DNA of 64,000 nucleotides from Vibrio penaeicida (lineage in GTDB: Bacteria > Pseudomonadota > Gammaproteobacteria > Enterobacterales > Vibrionaceae), in NCBI RefSeq assembly GCF_019977755.1, contig NZ_AP025144.1, positions 1,302,001-1,366,000 of the forward strand, given 5' to 3'. The notes under the pieces were generated by a model. It worked only from the letters and a program-made list of their open reading frames with translations, was not told where the DNA came from and made no database searches. The position numbers and the translations under genes are program-made. This document shows, in pieces, positions 20,083-32,582 of this stretch; the first letter of the stretch is position 1, and the number at the start of each line of letters is the position of its first letter.

Positions 20083-20361
20083 TTAGATGCGGATGAAGTC
20101 CATGTGCTCAACTTTTGGCTTGAACGCGTGACGTTGAACGTCTTGCGGCTTAACCTTAACTTCTGCACCGTCAATCACTAGAGTGATTGCTTCGTAGAAT
20201 TCAGGCTTATCCATTTGGTTGATTAGCTCGTCGTGGTTTAGAGCGATAGAAACAGGCGCTGCTTCACCACCGTAAACGATTGCTGGGAATTTACCAGCGT
20301 GACGTAGGCGGCGGCTCGCACCCTTACCTAGTTCAGTACGTACTACTGCTTCGAATTTCAT
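20083..20361 (-). CDS. rplY: Ribosomal protein bL25
   Basis: A 92-residue 5S-rRNA-binding ribosomal protein, the short form without a CTC domain. It begins [20 protein letters not shown] and contains FPAIVYGG, both typical. The track allows a start 15 codons upstream, but the ATG at 20361 gives the standard length. In E. coli rplY sits beside radD. Here radD is on the same strand but about 12.6 kb away, with accessory genes between. Confidence 0.96.
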   Translation of the reverse strand: MKFEAVVRTELGKGASRRLRHAGKFPAIVYGGEAAPVSIALNHDELINQMDKPEFYEAITLVIDGAEVKVKPQDVQRHAFKPKVEHMDFIRI

Positions 20362-20635
20362 AAGATTTACTCTCAAATAGTAAAATTTAAAGTTCACCAT
20401 CAACATAGCGACCTAGTCGATGATGCTAGCGCTGGATTAGCTTATACAAGTCAGTCAACAGCGAGCGCGGATACTAACATTCTGGCTTTCTTGGAGCAAG
20501 TAAATTCATACGCTATCAAGTAAGAATACTATTTTTACAGTACGATGAATGGAAAGTGAATCTTAGCCTCACCATGAGTTAATCCTCAGCTTGATAGCTT
20601 AAGCGTGACAAACAAGCAGAAGAGAGAGTGAACTT

Positions 20636-21361
20636 ATGGAACCTATCAGCATCATCGTGATCACATTGAATGAAGAAACCCGAATAGCCAATTTGCTAAA
20701 AGACCTAAGTCAGCAGACCTATCGGAACTTTGAGGTGATTGTGGTGGATTCTAACAGTGATGATGAAACCATCAACGTCGCGTCTTCGTTTAGTGAAGAT
20801 TTACCCGCCCTCACTGTACATAACATGAGGGAAAGAGGTGTCAGCTTGGGCAGGAATACCGGTGCTTCAAAAGCTAAACACAATCGACTGCTTTTTTTGG
20901 ATGCAGATGTTCGATTAAGACCATCGTTCTTACAAAATGCAATAGAAAAGCTTTCTGAAACGAAGTTGGAAGTAGCCGGCGTCTATATGGGGGCAAAAGA
21001 TCTTCCGTTAGCACATAAGGCGGGTTACGGGTTATTTAATGCGGGACTGTTTGTCACCCAATTTGCGTTTCCAACGGCAGTAGGTGCTTGTATTTTTTCT
21101 ACCAAAAGAGCGCATACCGATCTTAATGGGTTTGATGAACAAATTACGTTGTGTGAAGACTGTGACTATGTGAAACGTGCGAGCCAAACATGGCGCTTTC
21201 GCTTCCTGCCTATGACATTTGAATTCGACCCTCGACGTTTAGATCAAGACGGCTTTGCTGCAACCGGATGGTTATATCTAAAAGCGAATGTTAGGCGATT
21301 TTTCTTTGGTGAGATGCGTAACCAAGAAATGGAGTATAAATTCGGGCATTACACTCGCTAA
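20636..21361 (+). CDS. Family 2 glycosyltransferase
   Basis: A 241-residue GT-A enzyme. The N-terminal nucleotide-sugar fold (SIIVITLNEETRIANLLKDL, VIVVDSNSDDET) and the metal-binding LDADVRL near residue 90 are clear. The CEDCDYVKRA segment is the usual acceptor-site region. No transmembrane segment is obvious apart from a hydrophobic stretch near residue 140. Its stop TAA shares a base with the ATG of the DedA/LssY gene (TAATG), so the two are translationally coupled and probably act in one pathway on a membrane lipid or polyprenyl carrier. The sugar and acceptor are unknown. Confidence 0.88.
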   Translation: MEPISIIVITLNEETRIANLLKDLSQQTYRNFEVIVVDSNSDDETINVASSFSEDLPALTVHNMRERGVSLGRNTGASKAKHNRLLFLDADVRLRPSFLQNAIEKLSETKLEVAGVYMGAKDLPLAHKAGYGLFNAGLFVTQFAFPTAVGACIFSTKRAHTDLNGFDEQITLCEDCDYVKRASQTWRFRFLPMTFEFDPRRLDQDGFAATGWLYLKANVRRFFFGEMRNQEMEYKFGHYTR

Positions 21362-22656
21362 TGGAAATGCTTACGTTATTCCTTGGCGCATTACTGGATG
21401 GACTAATAGGTCCGAATTTAATAGTAATGGGGGAGCCATTCCTACTAAGCGCAGGCTACTTACTTCAGCAGGGAAGTGCTGCAGGAGTAGGGGCTGTGCT
21501 TTTAGGGGCAATGGTTGGTGATCAGTGCAGTTATTTTATTGGTCGGAACCACGGTTATGCTATTCAACGTAAACTTATTCGCATGAAGCCAAGTTTACGT
21601 AGGGTTTTTGCACGAGCTCGGCTTCTGATGTATCGGAGAGGGGCTTGGGTGATTACTTTCGCTCGCTTACTTGGTCCTGTTGCTTGGGTCGTCCCTTTTA
21701 TTGCTGGAGGAAGCAGAGTAAGTTGGCGCCGTTTTACGCTTTATGATTCCATCGGCATTATCATAGGAGTGGGGCAATTTATATTCTGGGGTTATTTGAT
21801 TTCTTATGGGCTAGATTCTTTTGATCTACTCACTCAAATTCAAGTTTTTGTAAAAGAGCACATCGCACTCATTTCTCTATTGTCTGTTGTTTTTGCATTC
21901 AGCTTCTATTGGATTCGAAAAGTAGGGGCTAAAAAGGCCACGGCTAGGATCTTGGTTTTTGGTGTATTAGGGTTATTGAGTTTGAATTATTATCACTTTT
22001 TTATTCAAAGTTACCCTGCAAGTAAACCCACGGCATCAAATCATCACAATCTTGAACGGGCAGATTTCAATGTCTACCCGGGAAAAGCAGATGTATATGA
22101 CGCACAGGCAATAAACCTAATATTTATCGGTGAGTCCCCCGGTACCTTGATGAACAAGATGGGGTGGATAGAGAACCGAACATTTAGTCGAAATCAGTTT
22201 AGAGTAAAAGAATATTTAACGATGTTGGATAAGAGGGTTCCTCCTATATCTGATTTGTATTGGAAAGGTGAACCGCAATGGCTGGCGTACCAACTGCCTG
22301 GTGACTTATTGAACCGAAGCCATGTGCGCTGGTGGAATGCTGGGATTAATCAAGAAATAAACCAGCCAGTATGGCTAGGGGCAATAAGCTATGATTCCGG
22401 CCTTAAGATTTCTCATTACAACGGTATTGTAACGGTACTTCACAAAATCGACCCAAACGTTGATAAAGAGCGCGATCGCTTTGCAGGGGAAGTCGAACTG
22501 AAAACGACGCTTTGGGAATCGGCCCCCTTAAAAGTGACATCTCCTAGCGTAATTAATGAATCACAAGATTACTACTCCGACGGGTTTGTTTCAGTTATAC
22601 AGCCGAAAGCTTTAAATCCGTCAGCTGCACATACTCTGCTATCTAATAAAGACTAG
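21361..22656 (+). CDS. DedA-family membrane domain fused to LssY C-terminal domain
   Basis: A 431-residue inner-membrane protein. Residues 1-210 form a DedA/VTT (SNARE-associated) domain with GEPFLLSAGYLLQ, GDQCSYFIGRNHG and the conserved FARLLGPVAWVVPFIAGGS. DedA proteins move lipids, including undecaprenyl phosphate, across the inner membrane. After another hydrophobic segment near 195-220, residues 240-420 match LssY_C (INLIFIGESPGTLMNKMGW, NRSHVRWWNAG), whose role is unknown. It is coupled to the upstream glycosyltransferase gene. A MITE-like repeat begins at the stop codon, so the TAG is formed by the repeat end. Without the repeat the codon would be TAA, so the protein end is unchanged. 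Confidence 0.85.
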   Translation: MEMLTLFLGALLDGLIGPNLIVMGEPFLLSAGYLLQQGSAAGVGAVLLGAMVGDQCSYFIGRNHGYAIQRKLIRMKPSLRRVFARARLLMYRRGAWVITFARLLGPVAWVVPFIAGGSRVSWRRFTLYDSIGIIIGVGQFIFWGYLISYGLDSFDLLTQIQVFVKEHIALISLLSVVFAFSFYWIRKVGAKKATARILVFGVLGLLSLNYYHFFIQSYPASKPTASNHHNLERADFNVYPGKADVYDAQAINLIFIGESPGTLMNKMGWIENRTFSRNQFRVKEYLTMLDKRVPPISDLYWKGEPQWLAYQLPGDLLNRSHVRWWNAGINQEINQPVWLGAISYDSGLKISHYNGIVTVLHKIDPNVDKERDRFAGEVELKTTLWESAPLKVTSPSVINESQDYYSDGFVSVIQPKALNPSAAHTLLSNKD

Positions 22657-22921
22657 GGTCTGTTGACCTTTCAAGATGATTTTTGCAGCAATTTGTGGGT
22701 GATTTATACAAGGCAGAGCTTATTCGGTGTAGTCGCTCTACATCAATGAGCGATAACGCAGTAGAAATAAGCCACAAATGCAGCCCGAAGGGTTCGTTTC
22801 TATGCATTTTACTCTTTGTTGCAAGGTATTTGCTTAGAGTGACTAGGCTACACACCTTGCGCCGCGATTAAAAGGCATAGAACTCGAACAAAATTTAACC
22901 ACGAAAGGTCAACAGACCCTA
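22654..22921 (+). repeat. MITE-like repeat, copy A
   Basis: A 268-bp noncoding element. The terminal inverted repeats begin TAGGGTCTGTTGACCTTTC on both ends, read inward. A second copy in the opposite orientation lies at 49618-49897. Away from one site the two are nearly identical; copy B has about 13 extra bases after GGGTTCG. TA (or CTA) at both borders fits a short target duplication. No transposase is inside. Confidence 0.88.
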
Positions 22922-22932
22922 ATCTGCAGTGG

Positions 22933-22965
22933 AATAAAAAAGCCCTTGAGTATATTCAAGGGCTT
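22933..22965 (-). terminator. Rho-independent terminator of the M4 protease gene
   Basis: Arms AGCCCTTGA (22941-22949) and TCAAGGGCT (22956-22964), followed on the minus strand by a T run (TTTTTAT). It lies 9 bases after the stop of the metalloprotease gene and next to MITE copy A. Confidence 0.85.
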
Positions 22966-22973
22966 TCGGCTAA

Positions 22974-26609
<3,636 letters not shown>

Positions 26610-28421
26610 CTATTCAGAGTACTGATTGAAACTAGGCGTGCTTATTGCAAATTTCTGGTGGACTTCCATGTACGTACTGAGATAGATCTCATCGATTTTT
26701 TCTGCACTTGGGAATTGGGTTGAAAAATCAGGGTGTGCCAAGTCTATCGATAGTTTTGCTGCATTTACGATATGAGCAAGGAACATTCTTGGATCTTCTA
26801 ATCCAACAGAAATTCGCATCGTCGTGGGGGTGATACCTGCGTCTTCTTGCGCTTTTTCTGAGAGTTCTGAATGCGTTGTCATGGCGGGGCAGAGCGCCAC
26901 CGTATTCGTCTGCCCAAGGCTGACCTGCATCCCTATCGCGGGTTCTAACATATCGAAAAATTGCTTATAGACGTCTAGGCTTATAGCTTCACGACTGTCA
27001 CCTCCTTCCATATCGATAGTAAACAAGGAGGCGGGTAACGATAAATGCATATTTTCCTTGAGAATAGGGTAGTTAGGGCTGCTTTCTAATCCAGGACAAG
27101 ACACGTTAATATCAGGGTGAGCATCAAATACTCGCGCTAGTGCCAGTGTGTTCACGGACTTTTGAATCACTCGCAATTCAAATGTCTTCATACCGTTCAA
27201 CACTTCAAATGCTTTATCTGCATCGAGAAAAGCGCCTTTCACGTAGTAAACATTCCAAAAAAGGGTTTCATCCCAGTTGCGTTGGCGAATTTTGCCATTG
27301 GCAGTCTTGTAGCTAACAGAGTCGCCTTTGGGGATGAACATTTCTTCATTACGCCCAATGACCACACCCGCTGTCGTGGTTCCTGAGCCTGCTAGTTCTT
27401 TTGTGTATGAATGGATAACAAAATCCGGTCGCTCTATGGGATCGTCTTTCTTTAAAACTGGGTGTAAAAAAGGTGTACCAACAGTGGTATCGACTATCAC
27501 CATCCAGTTACGCTGATGAGCGGCTCTAGATATACCAGCAACGTCGAGCACGTAGCCGTGTGGGTTACATGGACTTTCTAAATAAATATAAATTTGTTTG
27601 CCAGCTTGGATTCTGTCTGAGTATTTTTCTGCGACCGTATCCATAGCTTTGGAAAAGTCGCTAGCTTCATAGCCATCTACCCACTCAATAGCGACATCCA
27701 GATTAGAAGATTTTCGGTACCAATCGTGTAATAACTGGTATGAGCCGCCATATATATTTCGGGAAGCGATAACGATGTCTTCTCGACCGAGAGTATGGCT
27801 AAGTAGCCCATCAATCGCAGCCATTCCGGAGTTAAAATTCCAAGCTAGATATTGATCTGCATTTGTTCCAGCTTCGATATCAACGATGTGATTCGCCAAA
27901 CTGATCGAGGTTGGATTAAGTAGGCGAGAATAAATTTCATGCAATGGCTCTCTGCCATTGAACGCATCTTCGACCCATTCGGTACAGGCAAATAGGTACG
28001 TTGCCGTTCGAGTAATAACAGGGCTTGCTGAAAAAATGGCGGCAACATTATCAAAGATTGGGTATGCCCCTTTAGCCGCAAAATGGCCGTTATTCGTTGC
28101 GATGGATTGATAAGTGGCGCGCATTGGGTTTTGAAGGTTATCTAGGATTTTCGCCAGCTGAAATGAGAGAAACCTTTTGGCGTTAAACCATGCAATTCTG
28201 TCGCTTTTATCTAAATCGGTTAACCCTTCCATGGTGATTGCCCATAAATCATGGGTTTTGCTGTTTGCGTTATATAGGGTTGTCGCGAGTTCTACAAGTG
28301 TTCGCCCGTATTCGGTTTCGACATCAATCCCAAAATGTTCGGCTTGTTCTATGGCAAGCGCAAAAGCCCCATCTTCAGATGTTGAGTTTCTTAAAGGACT
28401 GAGTTGTTTTTCAGGGTTCAT
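26610..28421 (-). CDS. PLP-dependent Cys/Met-metabolism enzyme with long N-terminal extension
   Basis: A 603-residue cytosolic enzyme. From about residue 150 it has the fold-type I Cys/Met metabolism PLP domain, with YGGSYQLLHDWYRK and ESPCNPHGYVLD. The probable Schiff-base lysine is in SYTKELAGSGTTTAGVV. Family members (cystathionine and methionine gamma-lyases, O-acetylhomoserine sulfhydrylases) are usually about 400 residues, so roughly 140 N-terminal residues are extra and unlike any domain I know. The start ATG at 28421 follows AAGGA; a GTG five codons upstream is less likely. The divergent Lrp-type gene suggests induction by an amino acid substrate. The exact reaction cannot be told from sequence. 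Confidence 0.85.
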   Translation of the reverse strand: MNPEKQLSPLRNSTSEDGAFALAIEQAEHFGIDVETEYGRTLVELATTLYNANSKTHDLWAITMEGLTDLDKSDRIAWFNAKRFLSFQLAKILDNLQNPMRATYQSIATNNGHFAAKGAYPIFDNVAAIFSASPVITRTATYLFACTEWVEDAFNGREPLHEIYSRLLNPTSISLANHIVDIEAGTNADQYLAWNFNSGMAAIDGLLSHTLGREDIVIASRNIYGGSYQLLHDWYRKSSNLDVAIEWVDGYEASDFSKAMDTVAEKYSDRIQAGKQIYIYLESPCNPHGYVLDVAGISRAAHQRNWMVIVDTTVGTPFLHPVLKKDDPIERPDFVIHSYTKELAGSGTTTAGVVIGRNEEMFIPKGDSVSYKTANGKIRQRNWDETLFWNVYYVKGAFLDADKAFEVLNGMKTFELRVIQKSVNTLALARVFDAHPDINVSCPGLESSPNYPILKENMHLSLPASLFTIDMEGGDSREAISLDVYKQFFDMLEPAIGMQVSLGQTNTVALCPAMTTHSELSEKAQEDAGITPTTMRISVGLEDPRMFLAHIVNAAKLSIDLAHPDFSTQFPSAEKIDEIYLSTYMEVHQKFAISTPSFNQYSE

Positions 28422-28443
28422 AAAGCATCCTTGCACGGTTTGG

Positions 28444-28458
28444 TTAACATATTGTTAA
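28444..28458. promoter_or_regulatory. Palindrome between the PLP-enzyme and Lrp-type genes
   Basis: TTAACATATTGTTAA is a symmetric 15-base site lying 22 bases upstream of the PLP-enzyme ATG. Lrp/AsnC-type regulators bind such AT-rich palindromes, so it is a candidate operator for the divergent regulator. Confidence 0.45.
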
Positions 28459-28555
28459 TTTTAAGTGCATGCTCTGGGTGAATGATTGCAATATATGCTC
28501 TAAATTAATCATTAGTTAGCAGGAATTTTTAATTCAGAGTGATATTGAGCAACTT

Positions 28556-29011
28556 ATGGATAGCATTGATAAAAAGATATTGAATGAATTACAAAGAGAT
28601 GGTCGGCTAACAAATCAAGAATTGGCCGATAGGGTATCGTTATCGCCTTCCCCATGTTTAAGAAGGGTAAGGGCACTTGAAAAAGAAGGGTTATTACAGG
28701 GGTATCATGCTCACGTAGACCAAGAAAAGTGTGGGTTACCAATCAATGTTTTTGTGCTAGTTAAGTTAGAAAAACCGACGGAAGATAACATCCGCCAGTT
28801 TGAGGCGATGGTACAAGATATGGAGGAGGTGATGGAATGTTTCTTAATGACGGGCAGTCACGACTATCTCTTACGTGTGGTCAGCCACTCTTTACAGACT
28901 TACGAAAGGTTTATCCGTAAAGAGTTGACTTGCTTACCGCATATTGAGTCGATAGAGTCCAGCTTTGCGTTCGGACAGGTTAAAAAGCAATTTGCGCTGC
29001 CTATTCGTTAA
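28556..29011 (+). CDS. Lrp/AsnC-family transcriptional regulator
   Basis: A 151-residue regulator: an N-terminal winged HTH (DSIDKKILNELQRDGRLTNQ; LADRVSLSPSPCLRRVRALE) and a C-terminal RAM/AsnC ligand-binding domain (VMECFLMTGSHDYLLRVV). It is normal length. It is divergent from the PLP-enzyme gene over 134 bases, a layout like that of mdeR/mdeA and similar pairs in which the regulator responds to the enzyme's amino acid substrate. It is convergent with the histidine kinase gene, overlapping its stop by 4 bases. Confidence 0.93.
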   Translation: MDSIDKKILNELQRDGRLTNQELADRVSLSPSPCLRRVRALEKEGLLQGYHAHVDQEKCGLPINVFVLVKLEKPTEDNIRQFEAMVQDMEEVMECFLMTGSHDYLLRVVSHSLQTYERFIRKELTCLPHIESIESSFAFGQVKKQFALPIR

Positions 29012-30357
29012 CGCTTTTTCTGATTCGTACACAAGTTTATGATCAGTTTGGCTTTTGTGCCGCCCGAATCGCTGTCTTCCAAAATAAGCTGCCCTCGGTA
29101 ACTGTGTGCCATTTCTTGAACGATATTTAAGCCCAATCCTGATCCTGGTGTTTCCTCATCGAGGCGAACTCCTCGTTTCATGACAAGATCTTTCTTTTCA
29201 TCCGGAATTCCCGGACCATTATCTTCAACAACCAATGCCACTTGAGTGTCGGAAACGGGTTCTGAATAGACGCGGATCTGTGATTTTGCCCATTTGTAAC
29301 CATTCTCAAGTAAGTTACCCAGCATTTCATCCATATCTGTTGCTTCAACTGCAACTTTTAAGTCTGAGTTTAACTCGTTGATAAGTAGGATTTCTCTGTC
29401 TGCGAATACTTTATCAAATGCGATGGAAATCGCATCGACTTGGTCACTTGGTTGGCAACTAACAGCCAAAATATGCATTGATCCCGCCATTCGAGCGCGC
29501 CCTAAGTGGTAATCAATTTGCTGTTGCAAGTTGGAAAGGGAGGGGTCGAGTTTTTCTTTGGTATCCGCATCGAGTTGAGATACTTCGTTTTTAAGTACGG
29601 AAATGGGTGTTTTTAATGCGTGAGACAAATTGCCCGCGTGATTTCGAGCTCGCTGCAATAATTCCTGATAGTGGAAAAGCAAGGCATTCAAATCCGACGT
29701 TAAAGGCTGAACCTCTTTCGGGTAGTTGTTTTCTAGGGAGTTTTGCTCACCTGAGCGCAGCTTATGTAACTCTTTTTGCATTTTCCCAAGAGGTCGGAGC
29801 GACCAAGAAACTTGAAGACCAATTAGAATTAGGATGCCGACAAAAAGCAACATAAGCACCAGAGATATCTGACCCATTAAAGCGTGAAGCGTATCTTCTA
29901 GCGGCTGCTCATCTAACCCTACAGTGATGGTTATAGGTTCTGAAAAATCGGGTAAGTAAATGTTTCTTTGGATATATACGAGTTTTTCGCCATTCGCCCC
30001 TCTTGCACCTTTGAAGCGCTTAAAGGTGATTAATTGGTCCCATAATGAGCGCGAACGCATGACTTGGTTTTCAGTGACAGCCATCCAATACAAGCCACTG
30101 TATGGGCGGTTAAACCGAGGGTCAGATAGCCTAAACGGCATGACCATTCTGCCGTGCATATCCACATCAATGTTGGCTGTGAGCTCGTCCAGAGATAGGC
30201 TGAGTTGCTGTCGAATATCTTCTTCTAGGTAATCTTTGATTAGATTGGGAATAAGAAGACCAGCTGAAAATACCATTAATCCTAACCAAATAACCGCCCC
30301 TGCAAGAAGGCGGTTTCTTAGGCTTAAGTGGCGTACAAAAGCGGGTTTAATTAGCAT
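29008..30357 (-). CDS. Sensor histidine kinase of a PhoQ/QseC-like two-component system
   Basis: A 449-residue inner-membrane kinase. Transmembrane segments lie near residues 15-35 and 165-185, enclosing a periplasmic domain of about 130 residues (DVDMHGRMVMPFRLSDPRFN). A HAMP-like linker follows. The H-box is GNLSHALKTPISVL, the N-box LLENGYKWAK, and the G-boxes are DNGPGIPDEKK and GSGLGLNIVQ. The HALKTP form resembles PhoQ. It overlaps the response regulator gene by 11 bases, so the two are one operon with the PepSY gene at the front. Confidence 0.92.
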   Translation of the reverse strand: MLIKPAFVRHLSLRNRLLAGAVIWLGLMVFSAGLLIPNLIKDYLEEDIRQQLSLSLDELTANIDVDMHGRMVMPFRLSDPRFNRPYSGLYWMAVTENQVMRSRSLWDQLITFKRFKGARGANGEKLVYIQRNIYLPDFSEPITITVGLDEQPLEDTLHALMGQISLVLMLLFVGILILIGLQVSWSLRPLGKMQKELHKLRSGEQNSLENNYPKEVQPLTSDLNALLFHYQELLQRARNHAGNLSHALKTPISVLKNEVSQLDADTKEKLDPSLSNLQQQIDYHLGRARMAGSMHILAVSCQPSDQVDAISIAFDKVFADREILLINELNSDLKVAVEATDMDEMLGNLLENGYKWAKSQIRVYSEPVSDTQVALVVEDNGPGIPDEKKDLVMKRGVRLDEETPGSGLGLNIVQEMAHSYRGQLILEDSDSGGTKAKLIINLCTNQKKR

Positions 30358-31006
30358 TCAGTTGATACCCAAGTCCACGCACTGTTTTTATTACATTTGG
30401 CGCGATCTTTTTGCGAATTCGTCCAATAAAAACTTCGATGGTATTGGAGTCTCTGTCGAAGTCTTGTTTATATATATGCTCAACCAGTTCTGTTCTAGAA
30501 ATCACTTTTTCTGCGTTGTGCATAAAGTAGGCAACAACTTTGTATTCAAGTGCAGTCAGGCTAATGGCTTGTCCTTGCCACAATACTTTGGAGGTGCGTG
30601 TGTCTAAGCTTAAATCACCAACTTGCATAATAGGCGATGCATTGCCAGAAGCGCGGCGCAGTTGGGCGCGTATACGAGCAATCAATTCAACCATTTCAAA
30701 AGGCTTAGTTAAGTAATCGTCTGCGCCGGCATTCAAGCCTTCAACACGTTGAGATAAGGTATCGCGAGCACTGAGAATAATGACAGGGGTATTTATATTC
30801 TCATCGCGTATACCTTTAAGCACCGTTAGGCCATCCAATTTGGGTAGCCCAAGATCCAATACGATCATGTCCCACTCTTCGGATGTGGCTCTGTACAAGG
30901 CATCAATCCCATCTTCTGATAATTCCGGAACCCAGCCAGCCTGCTCAAGCGTTTCAATAATTTGCTCGCCTAAACGAGGCTCATCTTCTACTACGAGTAC
31001 TTTCAT
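30347..31006 (-). CDS. OmpR/PhoP-family response regulator
   Basis: A 219-residue DNA-binding regulator. The receiver domain has the phospho-Asp at about residue 51 (MIVLDLGLPKLDGL), and Lys in DYLTKPFEM. The C-terminal winged helix runs from about 125 (LSLDTRTSKVLWQGQAISLT, SNTIEVFIGRIRKKI, TVRGLGYQL). It is the middle gene of the PepSY-regulator-kinase operon, five bases after the PepSY stop. It is very like PhoP/QseB types of vibrios; I do not assign a named system because several close paralogues exist. Confidence 0.93.
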   Translation of the reverse strand: MKVLVVEDEPRLGEQIIETLEQAGWVPELSEDGIDALYRATSEEWDMIVLDLGLPKLDGLTVLKGIRDENINTPVIILSARDTLSQRVEGLNAGADDYLTKPFEMVELIARIRAQLRRASGNASPIMQVGDLSLDTRTSKVLWQGQAISLTALEYKVVAYFMHNAEKVISRTELVEHIYKQDFDRDSNTIEVFIGRIRKKIAPNVIKTVRGLGYQLNAN

Positions 31007-31011
31007 TTTGG

Positions 31012-31410
31012 TTACTTCTTATTTTGCTTTATGACTTGATTGAGGTTTCTTCCCTTGATTTGCATTAGCTCAAGGGTGCTCGCGTCGTATTCAACTTTAA
31101 TGACATTGTTATCGTGTACTAGCCGGAGCTCATATATCCATTGGTCATCATCTTCGTCTAACTCGACTTTAATTACACGACCATTTAGTTGATTTTCAAC
31201 TGCCTGATACAAGGCAGAAAATGGTTGAATACGTCCTGCTTGAACAGCTTCATAGACGTCATCCTGATCTTCATCTATTTCAATTCGAGTCCCGTCGTGA
31301 GGAACGTCGATCACAATTGAATTTGGAGATTTATCTTGGAAAGCATAGACCTGACTTACCCCGAGTGGGAGCAGAAGCAGAGCGATAGCTGCAATAGGAT
31401 GTCGAAACAT
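31012..31410 (-). CDS. Periplasmic PepSY-domain protein
   Basis: A 132-residue exported protein: signal peptide MFRHPIAAIALLLLPLGVSQVYA, then acidic residues (DGTRIEIDEDQDDVYEAVQ) and a PepSY domain (LYQAVENQLNGRVIKVELDE; YELRLVHDNNVIKVEYDA). Small PepSY proteins often precede or accompany PhoPQ-like pairs and may modulate the kinase. It is the first gene of the operon, so the promoter should lie in 31411-31604. Confidence 0.88.
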   Translation of the reverse strand: MFRHPIAAIALLLLPLGVSQVYAFQDKSPNSIVIDVPHDGTRIEIDEDQDDVYEAVQAGRIQPFSALYQAVENQLNGRVIKVELDEDDDQWIYELRLVHDNNVIKVEYDASTLELMQIKGRNLNQVIKQNKK

Positions 31411-31604
31411 AGACTTACCTTAAAAGCGATAACTGTAAAGGAGTATAAACAAGTAAAAATGAATAGAAAGTGAACTTAGGCATGACAACAACAATCTGCC
31501 AAATTTGAGAATCAATGACGAGTTTGAAGAGAAGCGTGAAGCAAAATGTGGAGCAAAACAGGGTGCGTTAATAGGCTGGTTTCGAATGACCTTTAAGAAT
31601 AGCG

Positions 31605-31787
31605 CTAGCGCGCTTTTTTATCTCGGTAAACGCGTTTACGTTTATAAGCGATAACCGCAAAGATAATAAGAGCATTAAGCGCGAGCATTTCCTGCGCTTC
31701 TGGTATTTTTCCATAGACAAAAGCAAACGCAATTGCGACTGCAATAAAAGCAGCCAGCTTTCTGAAAAGATTGATAAATTGGCTCAA
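31605..31787 (-). CDS. Small two-helix membrane protein
   Basis: A 60-residue protein with two hydrophobic segments (LAAFIAVAIAFAFVYGK and MLALNALIIFAVIAYK) and a basic tail RKRVYRDKKAR. Its start is TTG, supported by GAGGG about five bases upstream. I do not recognise a named family. It lies just after a terminator for the next gene to the right, so it is probably transcribed alone or from a local promoter. Confidence 0.6.
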   Translation of the reverse strand: MSQFINLFRKLAAFIAVAIAFAFVYGKIPEAQEMLALNALIIFAVIAYKRKRVYRDKKAR

Positions 31788-31813
31788 AGTACCCTCGAAT
31801 AAAAACAGATTAC

Positions 31814-31841
31814 AAAAAAAGCCCGCGTATGGCGGGCAAAA
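31814..31841 (-). terminator. Rho-independent terminator, minus strand
   Basis: Arms GCCCGC and GCGGGC enclose a short loop, and a run of seven A residues lies at each side, giving a T run on the minus strand. It would end transcripts of the LysR remnant or of a gene formerly here. An orphan minus-strand tail (GQFELIAQLV, stop at about 31934) directly before it suggests a lost gene. Confidence 0.75.
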
Positions 31842-32055
31842 AAAGATACTTCAATCATAATCGCAGGACGCCTATGAAAAGCGTGCCTAACCGCATATTG
31901 CTTAGTTTCTTTTTATCTTTCAATCAATCCGATTAAACAAGTTGGGCAATCAATTCAAACTGACCATTCGGATGATGGATGTGCGGTTATTTTACGTGCA
32001 AGATTTTATTGAGTCTTTACTCATTTACTCAATTGTTTATGAATCTTACACTTTC

Positions 32056-32562
32056 TTACAGATATACTTTTTTATCATACCTATTCTTTATATGCAACAT
32101 TGTTTCTATGGAGTGCATTGCCTTGGAAACACTAATGGGAATAGCGGATTTAAAGGGATGGAGTACGAAAACAGGAGTAGGGGATAGGTGATAATTCTCT
32201 ATCACTGGAACGAGTTCATCACCCTCATTAATGAGAATGTCCGGAATCAAACCAATGCCGATTCCTTTCGATATCAGCGATTTTGTTTGATAAATGGTAT
32301 TGGTGCGATGTGTCGGTGTAAACACGAACTCCTGAGATACACCAGTTTGGTTATGAGTCATTTTATGAACAATCTTTTGCCCCTGCCAATGGTTAGCCAC
32401 GTAAGGTGATTCGTGTGAGTGAGTGCTCTCTTTCTTAGATCTGCATAAGACGTCTGTAAATTCCCCGATTCTTTTTTGTTTGTAGCTACTGTCTTTAGAA
32501 AGACCGACTCGAACTGCTAAATCAATATCATGTTCCATTAGGTCGAGTTGTTGTTCACCCAT
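32056..32562 (-). pseudogene. LysR-family regulator, N-terminal part missing
   Basis: 168 residues corresponding to the effector-binding half of a LysR-type regulator: EHDIDLAVRVG, RSKKESTHSHESPYVANH, LISKGIGIGLIPDILI and PTPVFVLHP. No HTH domain is encoded upstream; a different, divergent gene begins 20 bases away. Intact members are about 300 residues, so some 120 are gone. A regulator without its DNA-binding domain is most likely nonfunctional, and the sequence downstream to 31841 also looks eroded. Confidence 0.75.
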
Positions 32563-32582
32563 ACAACATAGGAAATACGAAG

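Noticed and set aside
30347..31410. Identification of the two-component system as a named Vibrio system such as CarRS/VprAB
   Set aside because: Several close paralogues exist in vibrios and the neighbourhood between rplY and radD differs from what I remember for CarRS, so no name was given.
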